Shown here one piece after another: positions 43,910 to 56,336 of a stretch of DNA of 64,000 bases. The stretch lies in contig JAJNNX010000049.1 of the NCBI GenBank assembly GCA_023159155.1, positions 310,001 to 374,000 on the forward strand, given 5' to 3'. Numbering within the stretch: the stretch's first letter is position 1; every line of letters begins with the position of its first letter. The stretch comes from Ustulina deusta (taxonomy: Eukaryota; Ascomycota; Sordariomycetes; Xylariales; Xylariaceae). The notes beneath the pieces were generated by a model that was given only the letters and a program-made list of their open reading frames with translations, searched no databases and had not been told where the DNA came from. The position numbers and the translations under genes were made by a program.

Positions 43910-45810
43910 ATGCCGTATTTTAGAGGAATTGAGATCTCCATTCATGCGAGTCTCGAGGCAAGACAAGTAACCGAATATCCTCATCCTGATGGCTCTTCTG
44001 TTCGTCTGCTGAGAGCAACTACGCTCCCAGTCGTCTGTGGCGCCTATAAAGGAACAGGCCGAGCATCACAACCTAGTGCCTCATCCACGTCAGAGGAAAT
44101 CGACCCAACACGCCTGAAGAAGGTGAACCCACGCATATCCGTTTACATTCCCTCATTACCCGGTGAGCTATTTTCGCTACACGTCGCCTCTAGAACCATG
44201 CTGATAAACCTTACCTTCAGGCGAACAGTTTTGGCTACGCTATCTCATCAACCAATCCCCGCCCCCCTCACGATGCATCTTCTTCAAGATGATTATGAAT
44301 GGACGTCACATCTCATCATGGGGTATTAACACCAATACCCGCTCCACAGGAATTGTCGTTAGAGCCCTCTATCAGCCAGAAGACAGATGGGGAGAGGCTG
44401 GTGGTTATAATGAGGCCGGCTATCCCGGGATCGAAACGCGGTACTTTCATTTCATGCCCGGCCTAGACAAGAAATCGGTTGCCGAAGATGGGGGCATTAT
44501 TGAGGTGCAGGTTTTTCGATGCAAAGGACGCAAGCGCATTGCACTTGAACTCGATGCCTATCGAAATCAGGAGCGCTATGGAATCACGTAAGCCTACCTC
44601 TCTTCCTCATGATACATGCAGTCCTTGATGAAGTATCTACCCCAGTATCGATACGTTAGCTAACATCTCAAACCTCTCTTTCATTAGCTCTCCTAGTGGT
44701 GGTCTAGTCGATAATCCAGAGGACGCCACGTACTACAACTACTACCTAATTGATGCAAAAGACGCTCCTTATGCTACATTTTGTTTCCACTATAGGTCCA
44801 TGAAGTATCTCAAGCAGCTCAATCTCGTCCCGCAACTAGGACTCGACATGTCACCAACCTCCAAGACTTCCCTCGACTTGCAACGAGAACGGTCTGCGGG
44901 GATGTTGAGCTCGGGATCTACCTCTCCATCATCTCGACAGTTTACTTTTGGTACCGCGACACCGGAATCTCAAGTCTTCGGTGACGACCCTAGCACTACA
45001 GATAGGGGTGAGGTGGACCACGCGCAAATCAATTCTCGAGAAGAATACTTTCTAAAAAGCCCTCCCGAGCTCTCTCCATCTTCATTGAGAGGTGCCGTTC
45101 CTGAAGTTATCGCTGGGGCTCATGAGATGGAACTCTCAAGCGAGGTACAGCAACGCCCGTTGCCTGACATTCCTAATTTCCAACCAAGACCTGCGTCGGC
45201 ATTATCGCTTTGTCCATCATTGACACCCTCCTTGAAACAGTACGTCGAGAGTGAGGATTTTGAGAATGAAGAAATCAGGCTAAGTACAGCACAACCCATG
45301 CTTATCACTTCGGAGTCAATGCAGGCATTAGAACTCGTCGACGCTGGGGGTGAAGATGGTGCGTCCTTCTCGGACTATGCAAGTTCGCCGACTTCCACTG
45401 AGGCTTCTCAGTCTCCCAAGCTACCTTCTCCGGCAGATTACATTCCCACCACCGGCAGCGTTCTGGAGAGACATCTCACCCAATATGACTCCCTTCCTGC
45501 GAAGTCCTCTTCACCCGAGACTCAAGACGTCCTATCTTCTGGGACAGACAGCATTTTAAATAATGATCAAATCCAGCCCCGGACTCGTGTCCTTAGCTTG
45601 ACCGAGGCGGAATGGCTCCGACATACTCCGTCGCCCTTGCCGCAAAAGGATAAACGGGCGGACCGCCTCTGGAGTCCTCGCCCAGAATCGTGCATTGGGG
45701 AGGCCGTGAGTGGTTCAGATGATGGTGTGCAGAAGGTGGGTTTTCGCGACCACGGCGCGCCAGACCACGTAGATGTGATCGATCAAGCTCCCATAGGGAA
45801 CTGGATATGA
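43910..45810 (+). CDS. DUF7918-type conserved fungal protein
   Basis: Exons 43910-44162, 44221-44587 and 44688-45810 give 580 residues. The N-terminal ~210 residues form the conserved domain: MPYFRGIEISIHASLEAR, VYIPSLPGEQFWLRYLINQSP, FFKMIMNGRHISSWGIN, and the F-G/A-x-x-G-like core ending YYLIDAKDAPYATFCFHYRSMKYLKQLNLVP. This pattern is found in many Pezizomycotina proteins of unknown role (DUF7918). The remaining ~350 residues are Ser/Thr/Pro-rich, with SP sites and acidic clusters, and are probably disordered. No signal peptide or membrane span is present. It is well supported as a real gene because both introns restore the domain. Function is unknown. Confidence 0.85.
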
Positions 45811-46660
45811 CTTGAGCCCGAGGATAGTTGATCCAGCGTGGCCGGTATAATTTGGTCAGACTTTCGGCATACCGTTCATGTCAATCAATGTTTCAGATGC
45901 TGTAAAAGCAGGTGTTTGGAGGATTTTGTGGGAACTCATTCGCATTCGGTACTATTAAGAGATAGCTTACGACCAGTTGCTGTTCGTCGTGCAATAGCAA
46001 AGTAGTAGATAGAACTCTATGCTTTTTACTGCCCTCACCACCTTTCTTTGGTTTTACCCTTTGAATTCACCAATAATAAGAGAGCAGAGCAGCCCTTGCC
46101 TTGCCCTGTGATGTACTAGCTTGGCTCTCAAATAGGGTGAGTGTATTTCGTCATCCATCTTATTGGTAGTTCTACCGGGGACTCCGTCTTTGTACCCTTA
46201 ATTATACCATCCCGCGAATTACACTGATCCTCTAGCAGATATATTCCCCTCTACCATCTTTGCTTTTGCGCTCGAGAAAAGCCCAGTGGAACATCTTGGT
46301 CGGTGCAGCGACTTCATTGTACGTGAAACAATCTCCTTGGTGGTGAATAAGAACGTGCTTGGTAATAGAGTGAACACCTAGGTAAGTGGAAAAGCGGAGG
46401 AGGTGAAAACAACATCAACACAACCCCGCCAAGTTCGAGCCTTGGAGGTGAAAACTAAAAATATCCGACCTTCAATCAAGCAGCAACAACAGGTGGGGAA
46501 GACTTAGTTACACCATCTGCGTGTAGACGCAAACCGGGCCTTTCACGCCATTTACGGTCGCGTTATCATCTACATATCTCGTTCACGCAATCCGACTTGC
46601 CTCGGGGCCTATGAGGCACTTTCGCGACTGGGTGCTTGTGCTGTATATGAGCGAGCAAAC
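45811..46660. other. Spacer between tandem genes
   Basis: 850 nt. 3' flank of the DUF7918-type gene and promoter of the OXNAD-like gene. Nothing notable seen. Confidence 0.55.
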
Positions 46661-48129
46661 ATGACGTCCAAACCGGATCACCTCGAGAGGACGGCGGCAG
46701 AACCGCGTGACAAGGTGAGCGACGCATTGCGGGTCCGGATATTCAATGCGAAGCTGAACTATGGAGAGAGAAAGAGAGAGACAGAATAAGCGCTGACCCA
46801 GGTAACACCTCCAGTCTCTCTACACCGTCATCCTCCAGCACATCGAGCAGGTCAACGACACAACGCGCATCTTCCGCCTGGGGATCCCGCGCGACTCCCC
46901 TCCTATCCGGGTATGTTTGCTTATGTAGTCTAGCATAAAGATTTCACATTCGTGCTCTTAACTTCACGCATGTACAAGGCGAAACCCTGGCTATCATGAC
47001 CATACATCAAGCACGGGCAAAACTCACCACCTTACCCCACCAAGTAATCTAACAATGAAAAAAAAAATTATAGTTCCTACCGGGCCAATGGCTCGACGTA
47101 TACGTCCCAGGCGTCGAGAAGGCCGGCGGGTTCACCATCACCTCGACGCCGCGGGAGGCGCGCCTAGCACATCCCCCCGCCGGACCCGAAGACGCCGGCG
47201 AAACACGCCGGCGAGAGAAGCTGGAGAGGGAGAGGGAGAAGGAGAAGGCGGCGCAGGGGAAAGAGGGCCCATACCTCGAGCTGGCAGTCCAGAAATCCCC
47301 CGACAACCCGCCCGCCGCCTGGCTGTGGCAAGATGCCGGTCCATCGCCGACCGTCGTCGTCGACGACGATGACGGAGCCTCTCGCTCCATCTTCTCCAGC
47401 CCCATCATCGGCAGCGAACTCCACGTGCGCGTCGGCGGCGGCTTCGTCTGGCCGCCGCCGGGCATCAACGCGCGCGCGCTGCGCCGCGTCGTCTTCGTCG
47501 CCGGCGGCGTCGGCGTCAACCCGCTCGTCTCGATGCTCGGCTTCCTCGCCTCCTCGTCTCCTCCGGCCCCGACGTCGCTCACCACCCCGCAACCCGCGGC
47601 GCCGGGCGGCGATCTGGAAGTGCGCTTTCTGTACTCGACAAGAGACCCGGGCGCGGCTCGCGAGGGGGGATCCGGCGGGGCGGAAATGCGCAGAAACGCC
47701 CGCGGCATGTTGTTCCTCGAGAGGATCGCGCGCGTCTTTCGGCAGGGGCGGGTCAAGGGGCGGTTGGAGGTTTTCTTGACGGGTGGTGGTGGTGCCGGTA
47801 CTGCCGACGGGGAAGGGGGGGAGAAGAAGAAGAAGGGAGAGGGTGCCAGGACTAGCGTGGATGGGGACGGAGACGGGGACGGGGACAACGGGATCTTGGT
47901 TGGTGGAGGGGACGAGGGGGAGGCCGAGTTTACGATCCCCTTCCACCCCCGCCGATGTACCGTCGAGGACGACGTTGCCGCCGCCGTGGGTAATCCTCGG
48001 TTCGCCGTCGTATATGTCTGCGGCGTCCCGGCCATGACGGACGAGTTCGTCGCGAAACTCACGCGTCGCGAGGACGAGGGCGGGCTCGGCATGGAACCTT
48101 ACCGTGTGCTGTGTGAGAAGTGGTGGTAG
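46661..48129 (+). CDS. OXNAD1-like FAD/NAD-binding oxidoreductase
   Basis: Exons 46661-46714, 46815-46910 and 47074-48129 give 401 residues. The N-terminal FR-type barrel has SLYTVILQHIEQVNDTTRIFRLGIPR, FLPGQWLDVYVPG and GGFTITSTPRE (the flavin-binding RxxS/T region is altered, as in OXNAD1). The C-terminal NAD-binding domain has VVFVAGGVGVNPLVSMLGFL (GGxGxxP), DLEVRFLYSTRD, VVYVCGVPAMTDEFV (CGxP) and a terminal aromatic VLCEKWW. Low-complexity inserts are unusual: EREREKEKAAQGKEG in the barrel and a Gly/Asp run (GDGDGDGDN) before the last strand. OXNAD1 proteins are poorly characterised ferredoxin-reductase relatives, often mitochondrial; no clear presequence is visible here. Very GC-rich coding explains the long antisense frames across it. 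Confidence 0.88.
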
Positions 48130-49035
48130 GCTGTGCCTACACATATACCATCTATCTATCTACCAGACAGAGGGGAAAGGATATATCGGAGCGTTGCTGA
48201 TACGTCTTTCTAACGATTTATTCGTTGAATATCATATATCTCTACTACCTCCCTCTTGCTACATACCAGTATCTATGGCTGCGAATGGATTCCGACGAGC
48301 GATGGACAAGTGTGAAATATAGGTGGGTGGATGGATATATAGTGTAAATGGCGGATAGAAACGGATAAATTCATTCGCACATCCTCTCTCCTAACTCCCC
48401 TTGCCAAAGCAAGGCTTAAACGTGGTCAGTATCTTACCTACTTTATGGAATTAATAAAGTCGCATGAGAAAGCGTCACTGCGGCTTACTACGTGGCAACG
48501 ACTTCGTTCCTGAGTCAAGGCCCAGTAGACTAGATATACGCCCAAGGTGCCTTGTACAAAGATAACATCGAGGTCTAAACTCCTAACCCGACGGGGATAT
48601 CACGCAACGCGCTTCGTCCCCCCTCTGCAATAGAAAGGCCGGGGCAGCATGAGTAAATATATCTCTCATGCTCACATAATCGGCACACGATAATATCACA
48701 ATAGTCACATCTTTTCGTGGGAAGACCAGATATCATAGCTATGAACTGGGTATAACCTTATTCCAGTTTCTATTCGATATCTTTTAATTCCTCGACCATA
48801 CATATTCTGCTTTTTTGCAAGATGAAGATGAAAGAATAGAACCGCCACGGAGCTGCTAGTATCGCCCAAGCCTATTCCACAGTATCTACAACTACCAAGG
48901 TGCTATCTCCCCTCCCAATGGCCTAACTTAGCCCTTCGGTGCTTGCAGCGGAAGCTGTCTGCTATGGTGCCGGATGCGGTAGGCAAAGTGATGCAGAAGA
49001 AATGCTCGTGCACTGTGTAACCACTTATCGAAAGC
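48130..49035. other. Convergent 3' flanks, OXNAD-like gene / AP-1 gamma
   Basis: About 900 nt between converging stops. AT-rich with no supported ORF, RNA or repeat. Confidence 0.6.
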
Positions 49036-51890
49036 TTAAGAAGGTTCCGTCCATTTCACCTGATCCATCACTTGACCCGCTGATGGATGTCTGTAGCCAA
49101 CTCGCAACATGAGTCGCAAAGGCTGTAACTCGTAGACTGTGGTTAGCGCGTTCATATAGACAAGAAGCGGCAAACGGCTTAGTTTGGTTGGAAGAGGGTT
49201 GTGAAGACATATTTTTACTTACCCCTTTGCTCCCCATAATCCTCATCATCTGGGTCGCTTCGGCCCCAGGAGCGATATTCGAATTAGAGATACTCATGAG
49301 CTGTAGCTTCTGCGTCTTTGGCACAGCAGCCTGCAGACCGACATCTGATAGTTGAGTGCCTGAGAAATTCGAGAACCGCGCCGTCACCTGCACTGCCCCT
49401 TCGGCGTTACGTTGTAATTGGAGAACCACCTTCAGGCCATTCGTATCATAACACGGTAGCCCTGCCGGGGGAGCAGTGGCGGCTGGCTGTTGGGGTGGAG
49501 GTGCTCCAAACACACCTGAGCCAGAACTGGGGGGAGCGGGACTTGGTGTTGAGGGCGCCGGGCCTTGAGAGAAGAGATCCATTATGGATGCGGTAGTTGC
49601 GGATTGAGGTGGTGGAGAAGCCGTCGATGATGTACTTCCGCCTAGTATATCGGCGAGAAGATCGGTATTGCTTGGCGCCCCGTTTGTGGGTGAGGCGAGG
49701 GGTGCTGAGGTGCTATCACCCATAAGATCCAGCAAGTCCTGATCTGTTGTGGGTTTGGCGACGAGCTTCGATTTGCGATTCGCACCTTTCTTAGCCTTCT
49801 TAGTGGCTTCGCCGAGAACTCGAGACTCTTCTTTAATTTGAGGTGGCGGCATCTTCTCGAAAACACCACGACGAATTTCGTCATACGCGAAAAGGTTCCC
49901 GTACTCTACGGCTCTCTGTTGGACCTCGACGTCCAAGGTGGTCTGGTATAGCTGTAATAGGTGCTCCAACCGCTTGACTTGGGATCCATCGGATAGTCGG
50001 GTGCTGAGTTTAATGAGCGCCGTGACAATATACTGGGTTGTGATTTGGGTTGCATAACTGCTGTTGAGGATAGTTGTGAATAGGTCGACAATTTCGTGCT
50101 CCTTGACTTCTTGTACCAACTCTTCCTCCTCGTATTGACCTCCTCTCAGCAGGGAGTCTCCGTACTCTCCAATGCACCAAGCGGCAGCTTGCGTCAAACT
50201 CTCCTGAGTTATGTCTTTCTTTAAACCGATATACAACTTCTGCACAGCGTAGGTCTGCAGTTCTGGTGTGGTTGCTACGAGCCGGACAAACGAGGCGAGG
50301 ATGGGTTCCTTTACATAATTTCCGGCGAGTGTCAGCACCCGCAGCATCGTATCTACGTGCCACCGTTTATTTGGAGAATATCGATCGGCCGCAATACCAA
50401 TCTGGCTTGTCATGCTAGGTTTAAATTCGTTGTCGGCAACTTCTAAGAAGGCGAGCAATTCGCGAATGAGCACACGAACATTACTCTCGTTAATGAGTGT
50501 AAAACTGAGATCAAGGGCTCGTCTCCTTATACTGATATCGGGATCTCGCAAGCACTCGAGAATAGTGTTACGATGTCGTTGGACGGCATTGGGCTCGATA
50601 GCGACCACCTTGATCAATGTGTTTAGAGCCACATATCTGATATTATTGTCCCTATTCGCAAGGAACTTGCCCAGGATGTTGACGCCAAGTACTCTCAAGC
50701 CAGAGTCGGCCTCGATATCGAGAATGGTACGTACGGCCTCGTAGAGAATCGAATTGCCCACGTTCTTGGATGAATCAGTGTTGGTGGCTACTTGTGCTAA
50801 AATGTCGTTGATTTGCTCGGTGCCCTCAGCGTCTCCACGAACGAGCACGCGGAGGAGGCGAAGAATTTTAACCTGCAAGAAAGGATCGCTAATACCCATG
50901 ACATCATGTTCCGGGGTATAGCCAGACGTGGCAAGTCCCTTGAGTGTCCTTACAAGCAGGGGAACGAACTGTTTGAATTTCTCAATGATGCCTTCGTCAG
51001 TGCCCTCTTCCTCCTCGGCTTCACACATGCTCGTGATAAGCGTTAGGCCGCAGAGCAAGACGCCATGGTTTCGATCGGACAGTAGCTGAGAGGCTTTCTC
51101 GACGAAGTGCTCCTGTAACTCGGGTACCTTTCTGCATATTCGCATAGCACAGAGCGCGGCCTTTCTTCGAATATAAGGGTTGGCGGTGGATATCAGATTC
51201 TCGATTTCGGGGAATAGATCTCGGGACATATCGATAGAGGCAATGTTCCCCAGGGTGCAGAGGGCGAGACCGACGACATACTGATTCGAGTGGCCCAAAT
51301 CGCTAGAGGGAGAGGGACAGGTGTCAGTCCGCAGGTGGGCGCAGAGAAGCTTCGTGGAGCGGATAATACCTTTTGAGAGAGTTGGTGACCAGTGTGAGGA
51401 CACTCTGCTTCTCATCTAGCAGCAGACTAGTCGCCAGATGGCCCAGACGCTTGTCGGCGAAGCGCGGTGAGGCGAGTAACGTTATACACTCAATCTGGCC
51501 GAAATGGGTCTTCTCACCCAGCGTGAAGAGATACAGTAGCTTTGCGACATTGTTTCGCCTGCCAGCACCCGTTAGACACTAGTTAGAGCAGGGTTTGTGT
51601 GGGCTAGCAATCAGGGCATGTCCGGTCCGCACCTCACATTGTGGTCGTGGCTCTCCTCGCGAAAGCTGGCTCGAATGGCGGCGCTCTCCTTTTGGATGAC
51701 GGCACGTTCGTCGGCAATCGTCTTCGTGGCGCGCACATTGCGGATGAACTGTTTCACTGCAGTACACCACAGTCAGCCGGGTAGGAGAAGGGGAGAGGGA
51801 GGGAGAATGCGAGGGAAAGGGGAGACGGGGCGGTAGAGCAACGGCTTCCCAGTCGCTGGGAAGACGAGGAGAGGGCTTACAAGAACTCAT
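49036..51890 (-). CDS. APL4: AP-1 clathrin adaptor complex gamma subunit
   Basis: Five exons: 51881-51890, 51633-51756, 51370-51558, 49223-51302 and 49036-49122, giving 829 residues. The start [38 protein letters not shown] is the gamma-adaptin N-terminus. The alpha-solenoid trunk (about 10-570) has [29 protein letters not shown] and [20 protein letters not shown]. The hinge has a clathrin-box-like LLDLM and Pro/Ser stretches. The ear (about 700-829) ends [29 protein letters not shown]. For the last exon I used the acceptor before CCTTTGCGACTC because only it restores the ear strand; reading through the intron gives a false 40-odd-residue tail. AP-1 links clathrin to cargo between trans-Golgi and endosomes. 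Exon 1 is 10 nt. Confidence 0.95.
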
Positions 51891-53018
51891 AGTGATGACA
51901 GAGTGCGGGCCCCCAAACGGGCCGTCTGCGGGTGTATAGCCAGAACCAGGGCAACTTAATGGGGAGGCAGTAGACAGATTGTTGACGTGATGATGCTATG
52001 GCCCTGGATTATGTCGTTTCGTTTCCATCGATGTTGAAGGTCGGTGTCGGCTAGTTACACCTCGCACGCAAGCCACAGCGGGATGGCACAGAGCCTCGGC
52101 CACTACATGCATACCTCTCAGTATGTACATATATGACCGGACGCTACCTCCCTAAGGTAGGTAGGTAGGTACTGACCACTAGGTCGGATTGACACCTGCA
52201 TCGACCATGGATGGAAGTATCCTGCCTATACTCTGTCGGTAGTCGCTTATCTTTACACCTTGACATATAGGTGTAAAGACCACCTTTCTGATTATTGTGT
52301 CTTGCCCATATGTCAATTCGTAATAATTACAACCACATGATTGCGGTTTGAGGTTTTTTCTTCTTCTTCCATCCAGTGGAAGGACCAGATTTCCGCAAAT
52401 CATAGTTTACGCGAGCTGGGTACATCTAGTGTATGTGCTGATCTAGGTATAACTTCGAAGGGATAGATACTCTACCTACGTGCGAGTGGCTTGTACGGGT
52501 GGCTTAGGCAGAAACCCTCCATTCAAACAGAAATTACTCCTATTCTATGCTCAACTGTACCAAATTGCCTTTTCAGCCAAAGCGAATACATGTAAAAAGG
52601 GCTTACCAAAGACCACACCTCTTGACACAAAAAATGGAACAAGAGGTCGTTATTGCTGTCACATCCGGAGGAGGGGCTATTATTGTTCAGAAAATATCTG
52701 CCTGGGTGCTTCGGCAATCTCTCAGCCCTACAATCGATCCAAATAGCCGACATTATGCACCAATGTAGCCTTTACCTGCAATCCGATATCTTATGTCAGC
52801 ACCTCTCGGGGCCATTTATTTTTTGTTTTAGCCACTTCTAAGGTTCTAAGTTTTTATACCACTTCTTTGAAATACGACAGATCGGGTTTAGCCTACTTGC
52901 TGCTTTTGCTCAGGCTGTTAGATAGTATACGAAAGGGTAAGAGCAAGTATCAAAGAAATGAGAAGGTGTGGGTGTTCGTGAGTAAGAAATTGTTGTATTC
53001 TCTAATTAGTAATAAGTC
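51891..53018. other. AP-1 gamma promoter side and spacer
   Basis: 1.1 kb. TAGGTAGGTAGGTA occurs at 52157-52171. ORFs at 52480-52840 on both strands have no recognisable domain and overlap each other. Confidence 0.55.
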
Positions 53019-53815
53019 TCATGGGAGTTCCAATGTCTCCGGTGAATCCTCTGATTCAGCCATCTTCGGCCAACCGTACATGAGAGGATCCCAATCGCGC
53101 GTAATCCATCCCGGATATCTTGCATATCCCACGAAACGTGGCATTGTCTGGACGAGGTCCCAGTCAATAAGTCCGGTGACGGTACCTTCGTCATCTACTA
53201 GGATATTCTGCGAGTCAAAACCAGGGGGGCATAGGACAAAGCTAGACGGTGAATCAGGGATTGGTAAACAGTCTAACATAACTTCCAACACCTTGGCCGC
53301 TGCTTTACTCCATGCATTTCCATTTTCGCTGGAACCTTCAATCGGGGTTTGGTGTAGAAACACCGAGGTAGAGTCATATGGACCTGACGTGGTAACCTGA
53401 AGGCTGCCATCTTCCTTTTTATCCCAGTCGTACGAAAGGCCGATGACAGTCGAATCCGATCCGCTTTCTATGATGGAACCCATCTGATCAAAGGCAAAAC
53501 AGGAGAATTGAGCCATGGTCTGTGAGCGGCTTGTCAGAATGCTCAAGCGGAATTCGTCCCGCGGCAAGGTGCCTGAGTAGTCAAACCAAATCTCAGACAC
53601 GGGCTTCCCGGCAATGAAGTTCATGCACAGGTATGGTGCACCAATCTCGTTATTGACAGAAGTATCTAGAGCGTATATCTCTGGCACTGGGATTGTAGTT
53701 TTGCTCCAAATGAGGCGTATCGTGGCAACTTATGATTTCAGTGTCAGTCCAGATCCCCAGCCTGTAGCAGGAACTCGGAGGACGAGCTTGACATTTTCCA
53801 ATTCATAACATAGAT
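53019..53815 (-). pseudogene. Broken APH-family phosphotransferase
   Basis: The longest intact frame (53019-53687) encodes the second half of an aminoglycoside-phosphotransferase-like fold: PEIYALDTSVNNEIGAPYLCMNFIAGKPVSEIW, QTMAQFSCFAFDQMGSI and the brace FDSQNILVDDEGTVTGLIDWDLVQTM. The catalytic-loop Asp is missing (CPPGFDSQN where the family has an Asp before this motif). The DFG-equivalent IDWD is kept. Upstream, ENVKLVLRVPATGWGSGL is in the same frame but is cut by a TAA, with the first lobe largely gone. The C-terminal helices expected after SPETLE are absent because the frame stops at once. Substrate of these fungal APH/choline-kinase-like proteins is unknown. I call a pseudogene from three independent lesions. 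Confidence 0.75.
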
Positions 53816-55218
53816 TATGTTATATGAAACGCTAATTCGCGCAATAAGCGTGCCTCTTGTGTTTGGAAGATCTAAGCATCGCTTTGCGATGTTCGAGACG
53901 AGGAGGACAAGAGACTCTGGCGCAATAGCCACAAGTGGACCCAAAAGTTTCAGGATCTGGACTCTCCATGAAAGAATAAGGGTATTTATGTTAGATAGAA
54001 GTGAAAAATGGTGAGCGCTTTTGATGATGGGCCAGACAAGATAGTAGAGCGTTTTTACGATGGTCTCAGTTGGAGCTAATAGCCAGGCTCTATCTACGTC
54101 AAGCTGAAACCTCCATGGCTGAGCATGCTAAGGGTTTGGGCTTGATGCAAGGGCTTGGCATCGTTGTTGTCGCTGGGCTGTGGGTTAGGTATGGCTTACG
54201 ATGGCGTACGCTCGCCTGATTACTCTTGGCCTTTTCTATGGTGGTACGGTATGATAAGTCAAACACACCTTACCCAACAATATATTCTTGATTCTTGTTC
54301 ATTACGGTACACCTAGTACTCCCTAATTTACATTAATTAATACGTATTCGAAGTTATGCAGGCGCTCATTCGTAGGCTGCACAAAATAGGATAGTGCTCA
54401 GGCTGAAAGCGGCATGGCTCAGGTGAGTTTCCCATTACGATTCTGGATAGTAAAACCTATCTATCGAGAGATAGCCACAGTAATGCATCCTATGTATAGC
54501 TGCCTTGCAAGGCATGGAAATAGTAACCAACTGCTGGAATAAATTGATAGAAAGAGTGTGGTAACCGAATAGAAAGACAAAAATATAATGGCAATTGGTG
54601 AATGGGTAAGTACAGCAAGTGTTTATAAGTTGGTAATGAGATGTTGCAATCCTTACTTACAGTATCGATGATAAACAGAGACGATGGAGCACACATAGAT
54701 TACAATCTACCTAAGTCGAAGCTAATAATTAGACCCAGCTACACGGAGGAATTAATGCAATCCATCTCGGCAACTTTCCCCCAATCTGCTATTCGCCATC
54801 TTATTGCAGTCGGGTCTGTATTTGGCCGTCGTTGTCTGATACGGCGGAGTTCCGGGCGTGTTGGGGACATTTGGTGGAGTTTCTGACAGTTTTTTTCGTC
54901 CGATTCTCTGGTCTAGAAGGCTGATGAAGACTTGGATTAATAACTCGGACCCCGTGAAGTCGACAACCCTGGTTGCCTACAACACAAGTTAATTTCGGGT
55001 TCGGTTTCTAAAACGCGGACGAGACACATATCCCGCATATAAAGGGGGGAAGGTCGAAGGAAGGAAATGCCCCCCTTGACACATGATTCTCGATCTTTAG
55101 CATTAGTTTCAGCTCTGAGCGAACACCTACAACTGATATAGAAGACCAGAACGCCCACCTGCAACCTTTTACTTGTCTTATCCACATCTGAGACTTCAGC
55201 TCAAACACCCCATTCACA
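53816..55218. other. Spacer upstream of the MAPEG gene
   Basis: 1.4 kb without a supported gene. Relatively AT-rich at 54200-54900. The last ~200 nt are the promoter/leader of the MAPEG gene. Remote remains of the phosphotransferase N-lobe could extend to about 53970 but are not readable. Confidence 0.5.
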
Positions 55219-55804
55219 ATGTCTTACGTTTTGGAAGTTCCCCAGGAGTACGGGTAAGTGAGCAAACATTCACTTCATCACGCAGCAGGACACCGCCGCC
55301 CACGTTACCTCTGTTCTACCAATCGCCCACCTACACGGGTCTAGTCGCTCGTCATGATGGCATCCGCTAACTCCAACTTCTTTTCCCTACGCAAACAGCT
55401 ACGTCCTAGCTGTCGCGACCTCCAGCATCTTCATAAACACGGTCCACAAGACTTTGACCTCGATTGCGCGGAAGGCAAGCGGGATACCGTACCCGATTTC
55501 CTACGCGACAAAAGAGGAGGTGGAGAAGAACCCGAAGGCGTACAAGTTCAACCTCGCGCAGCGCGCCCACGCAAACTTCGGTGAGAACTACGCCCCCTTC
55601 GTCACGGCCCTCCTCGTCGCCGGGCTGCGCTACCCTAACCAGGCCACCTGGGCCGGCAGCGCCTGGGTCGTCGGCCGCGTCGCCTACGCCTTCGGATACA
55701 CCAACTTCGGTCCTCCGGGCCGCCTGTTCGGCTACGTCGTCTCCCAAATCGGTAAGATCGCCCTCACCGTCATGGCTGTCTTGACCTGTTGGAATCTGTT
55801 ATAG
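55219..55804 (+). CDS. MAPEG family membrane protein (microsomal GST3-like)
   Basis: Exons 55219-55253 and 55399-55804 give 146 residues, the usual MAPEG size. After MSYVLEVPQEYG comes a first membrane helix YVLAVATSSIFINTVHKTL. The family signature FNLAQRAHANFGENYAPFVTALLVAGLRYP (glutathione-binding loop and helix 2) follows, then GSAWVVGRVAYAFGYT and IGKIALTVMAVLTCWNLL as further spans. Members are trimeric ER membrane enzymes with glutathione transferase/peroxidase activity toward lipid hydroperoxides. Four-helix topology and motif order are clear; the exact activity is inferred. Confidence 0.93.
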
Positions 55805-56336
55805 GCTGCTTAGGCAAGGCGCTTGGCTTGGGCTTTGGGAGTTGGCGGGAATCTTGAATTATAGATGTTGTGGAAAGGAAAGACAACAATGAAATCACCT
55901 GTACAATAGTACTTCGATTTATGTGTGAGGGCGGGATACTCGTCTTACTTCAAGGGTATCCACATGTCACCCGTGATGGAACATAGCGATTTCATTGTAC
56001 CGTATGTACACTAAGTTGTGTACATGTATATATGGAATACATTAGAACTACATCCTACTACGATGTAGAGCGCCCACCCAAACTGCAACCACGGTTGCTT
56101 ATCTACGAGGTACCGCCCGGTATTTAGGATTTCACATGCAAAAACCGAGGCTCACGGCCGAAGCCTAGCATTCCCATTATATGTAGCGCTCTGCAGGTAC
56201 TCAAAAAAAAAGTATTAATCGTGACACCTACTCCATCATCTGTAAGTTCCAACCGTCGAACGCCGCAAGATACCTCAATGATTAGTATTATCCCTATTAT
56301 TATTATTATCGTAATACAGCTGCACATACTGTCGAC
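55805..56336. other. Convergent 3' flanks, MAPEG / ECM14
   Basis: About 530 nt between converging stops. Contains an A-run (about 56203-56211) and a short ATT triplet run (56295-56310). Nothing else seen. Confidence 0.6.

Noticed and set aside
47049..48144. 347- and 326-residue minus frames
   Set aside because: Both are antisense to the OXNAD-like gene, whose NAD-binding motifs identify the coding strand.
49025..49222. Unspliced C-terminal tail of AP-1 gamma
   Set aside because: Gives a sequence foreign to the gamma ear; splicing from 49222 to 49123 restores the conserved last strands.
52480..52841. Overlapping 60-90-residue frames on both strands
   Set aside because: No domains, mutually overlapping, and no splice structure; treated as non-coding spacer.
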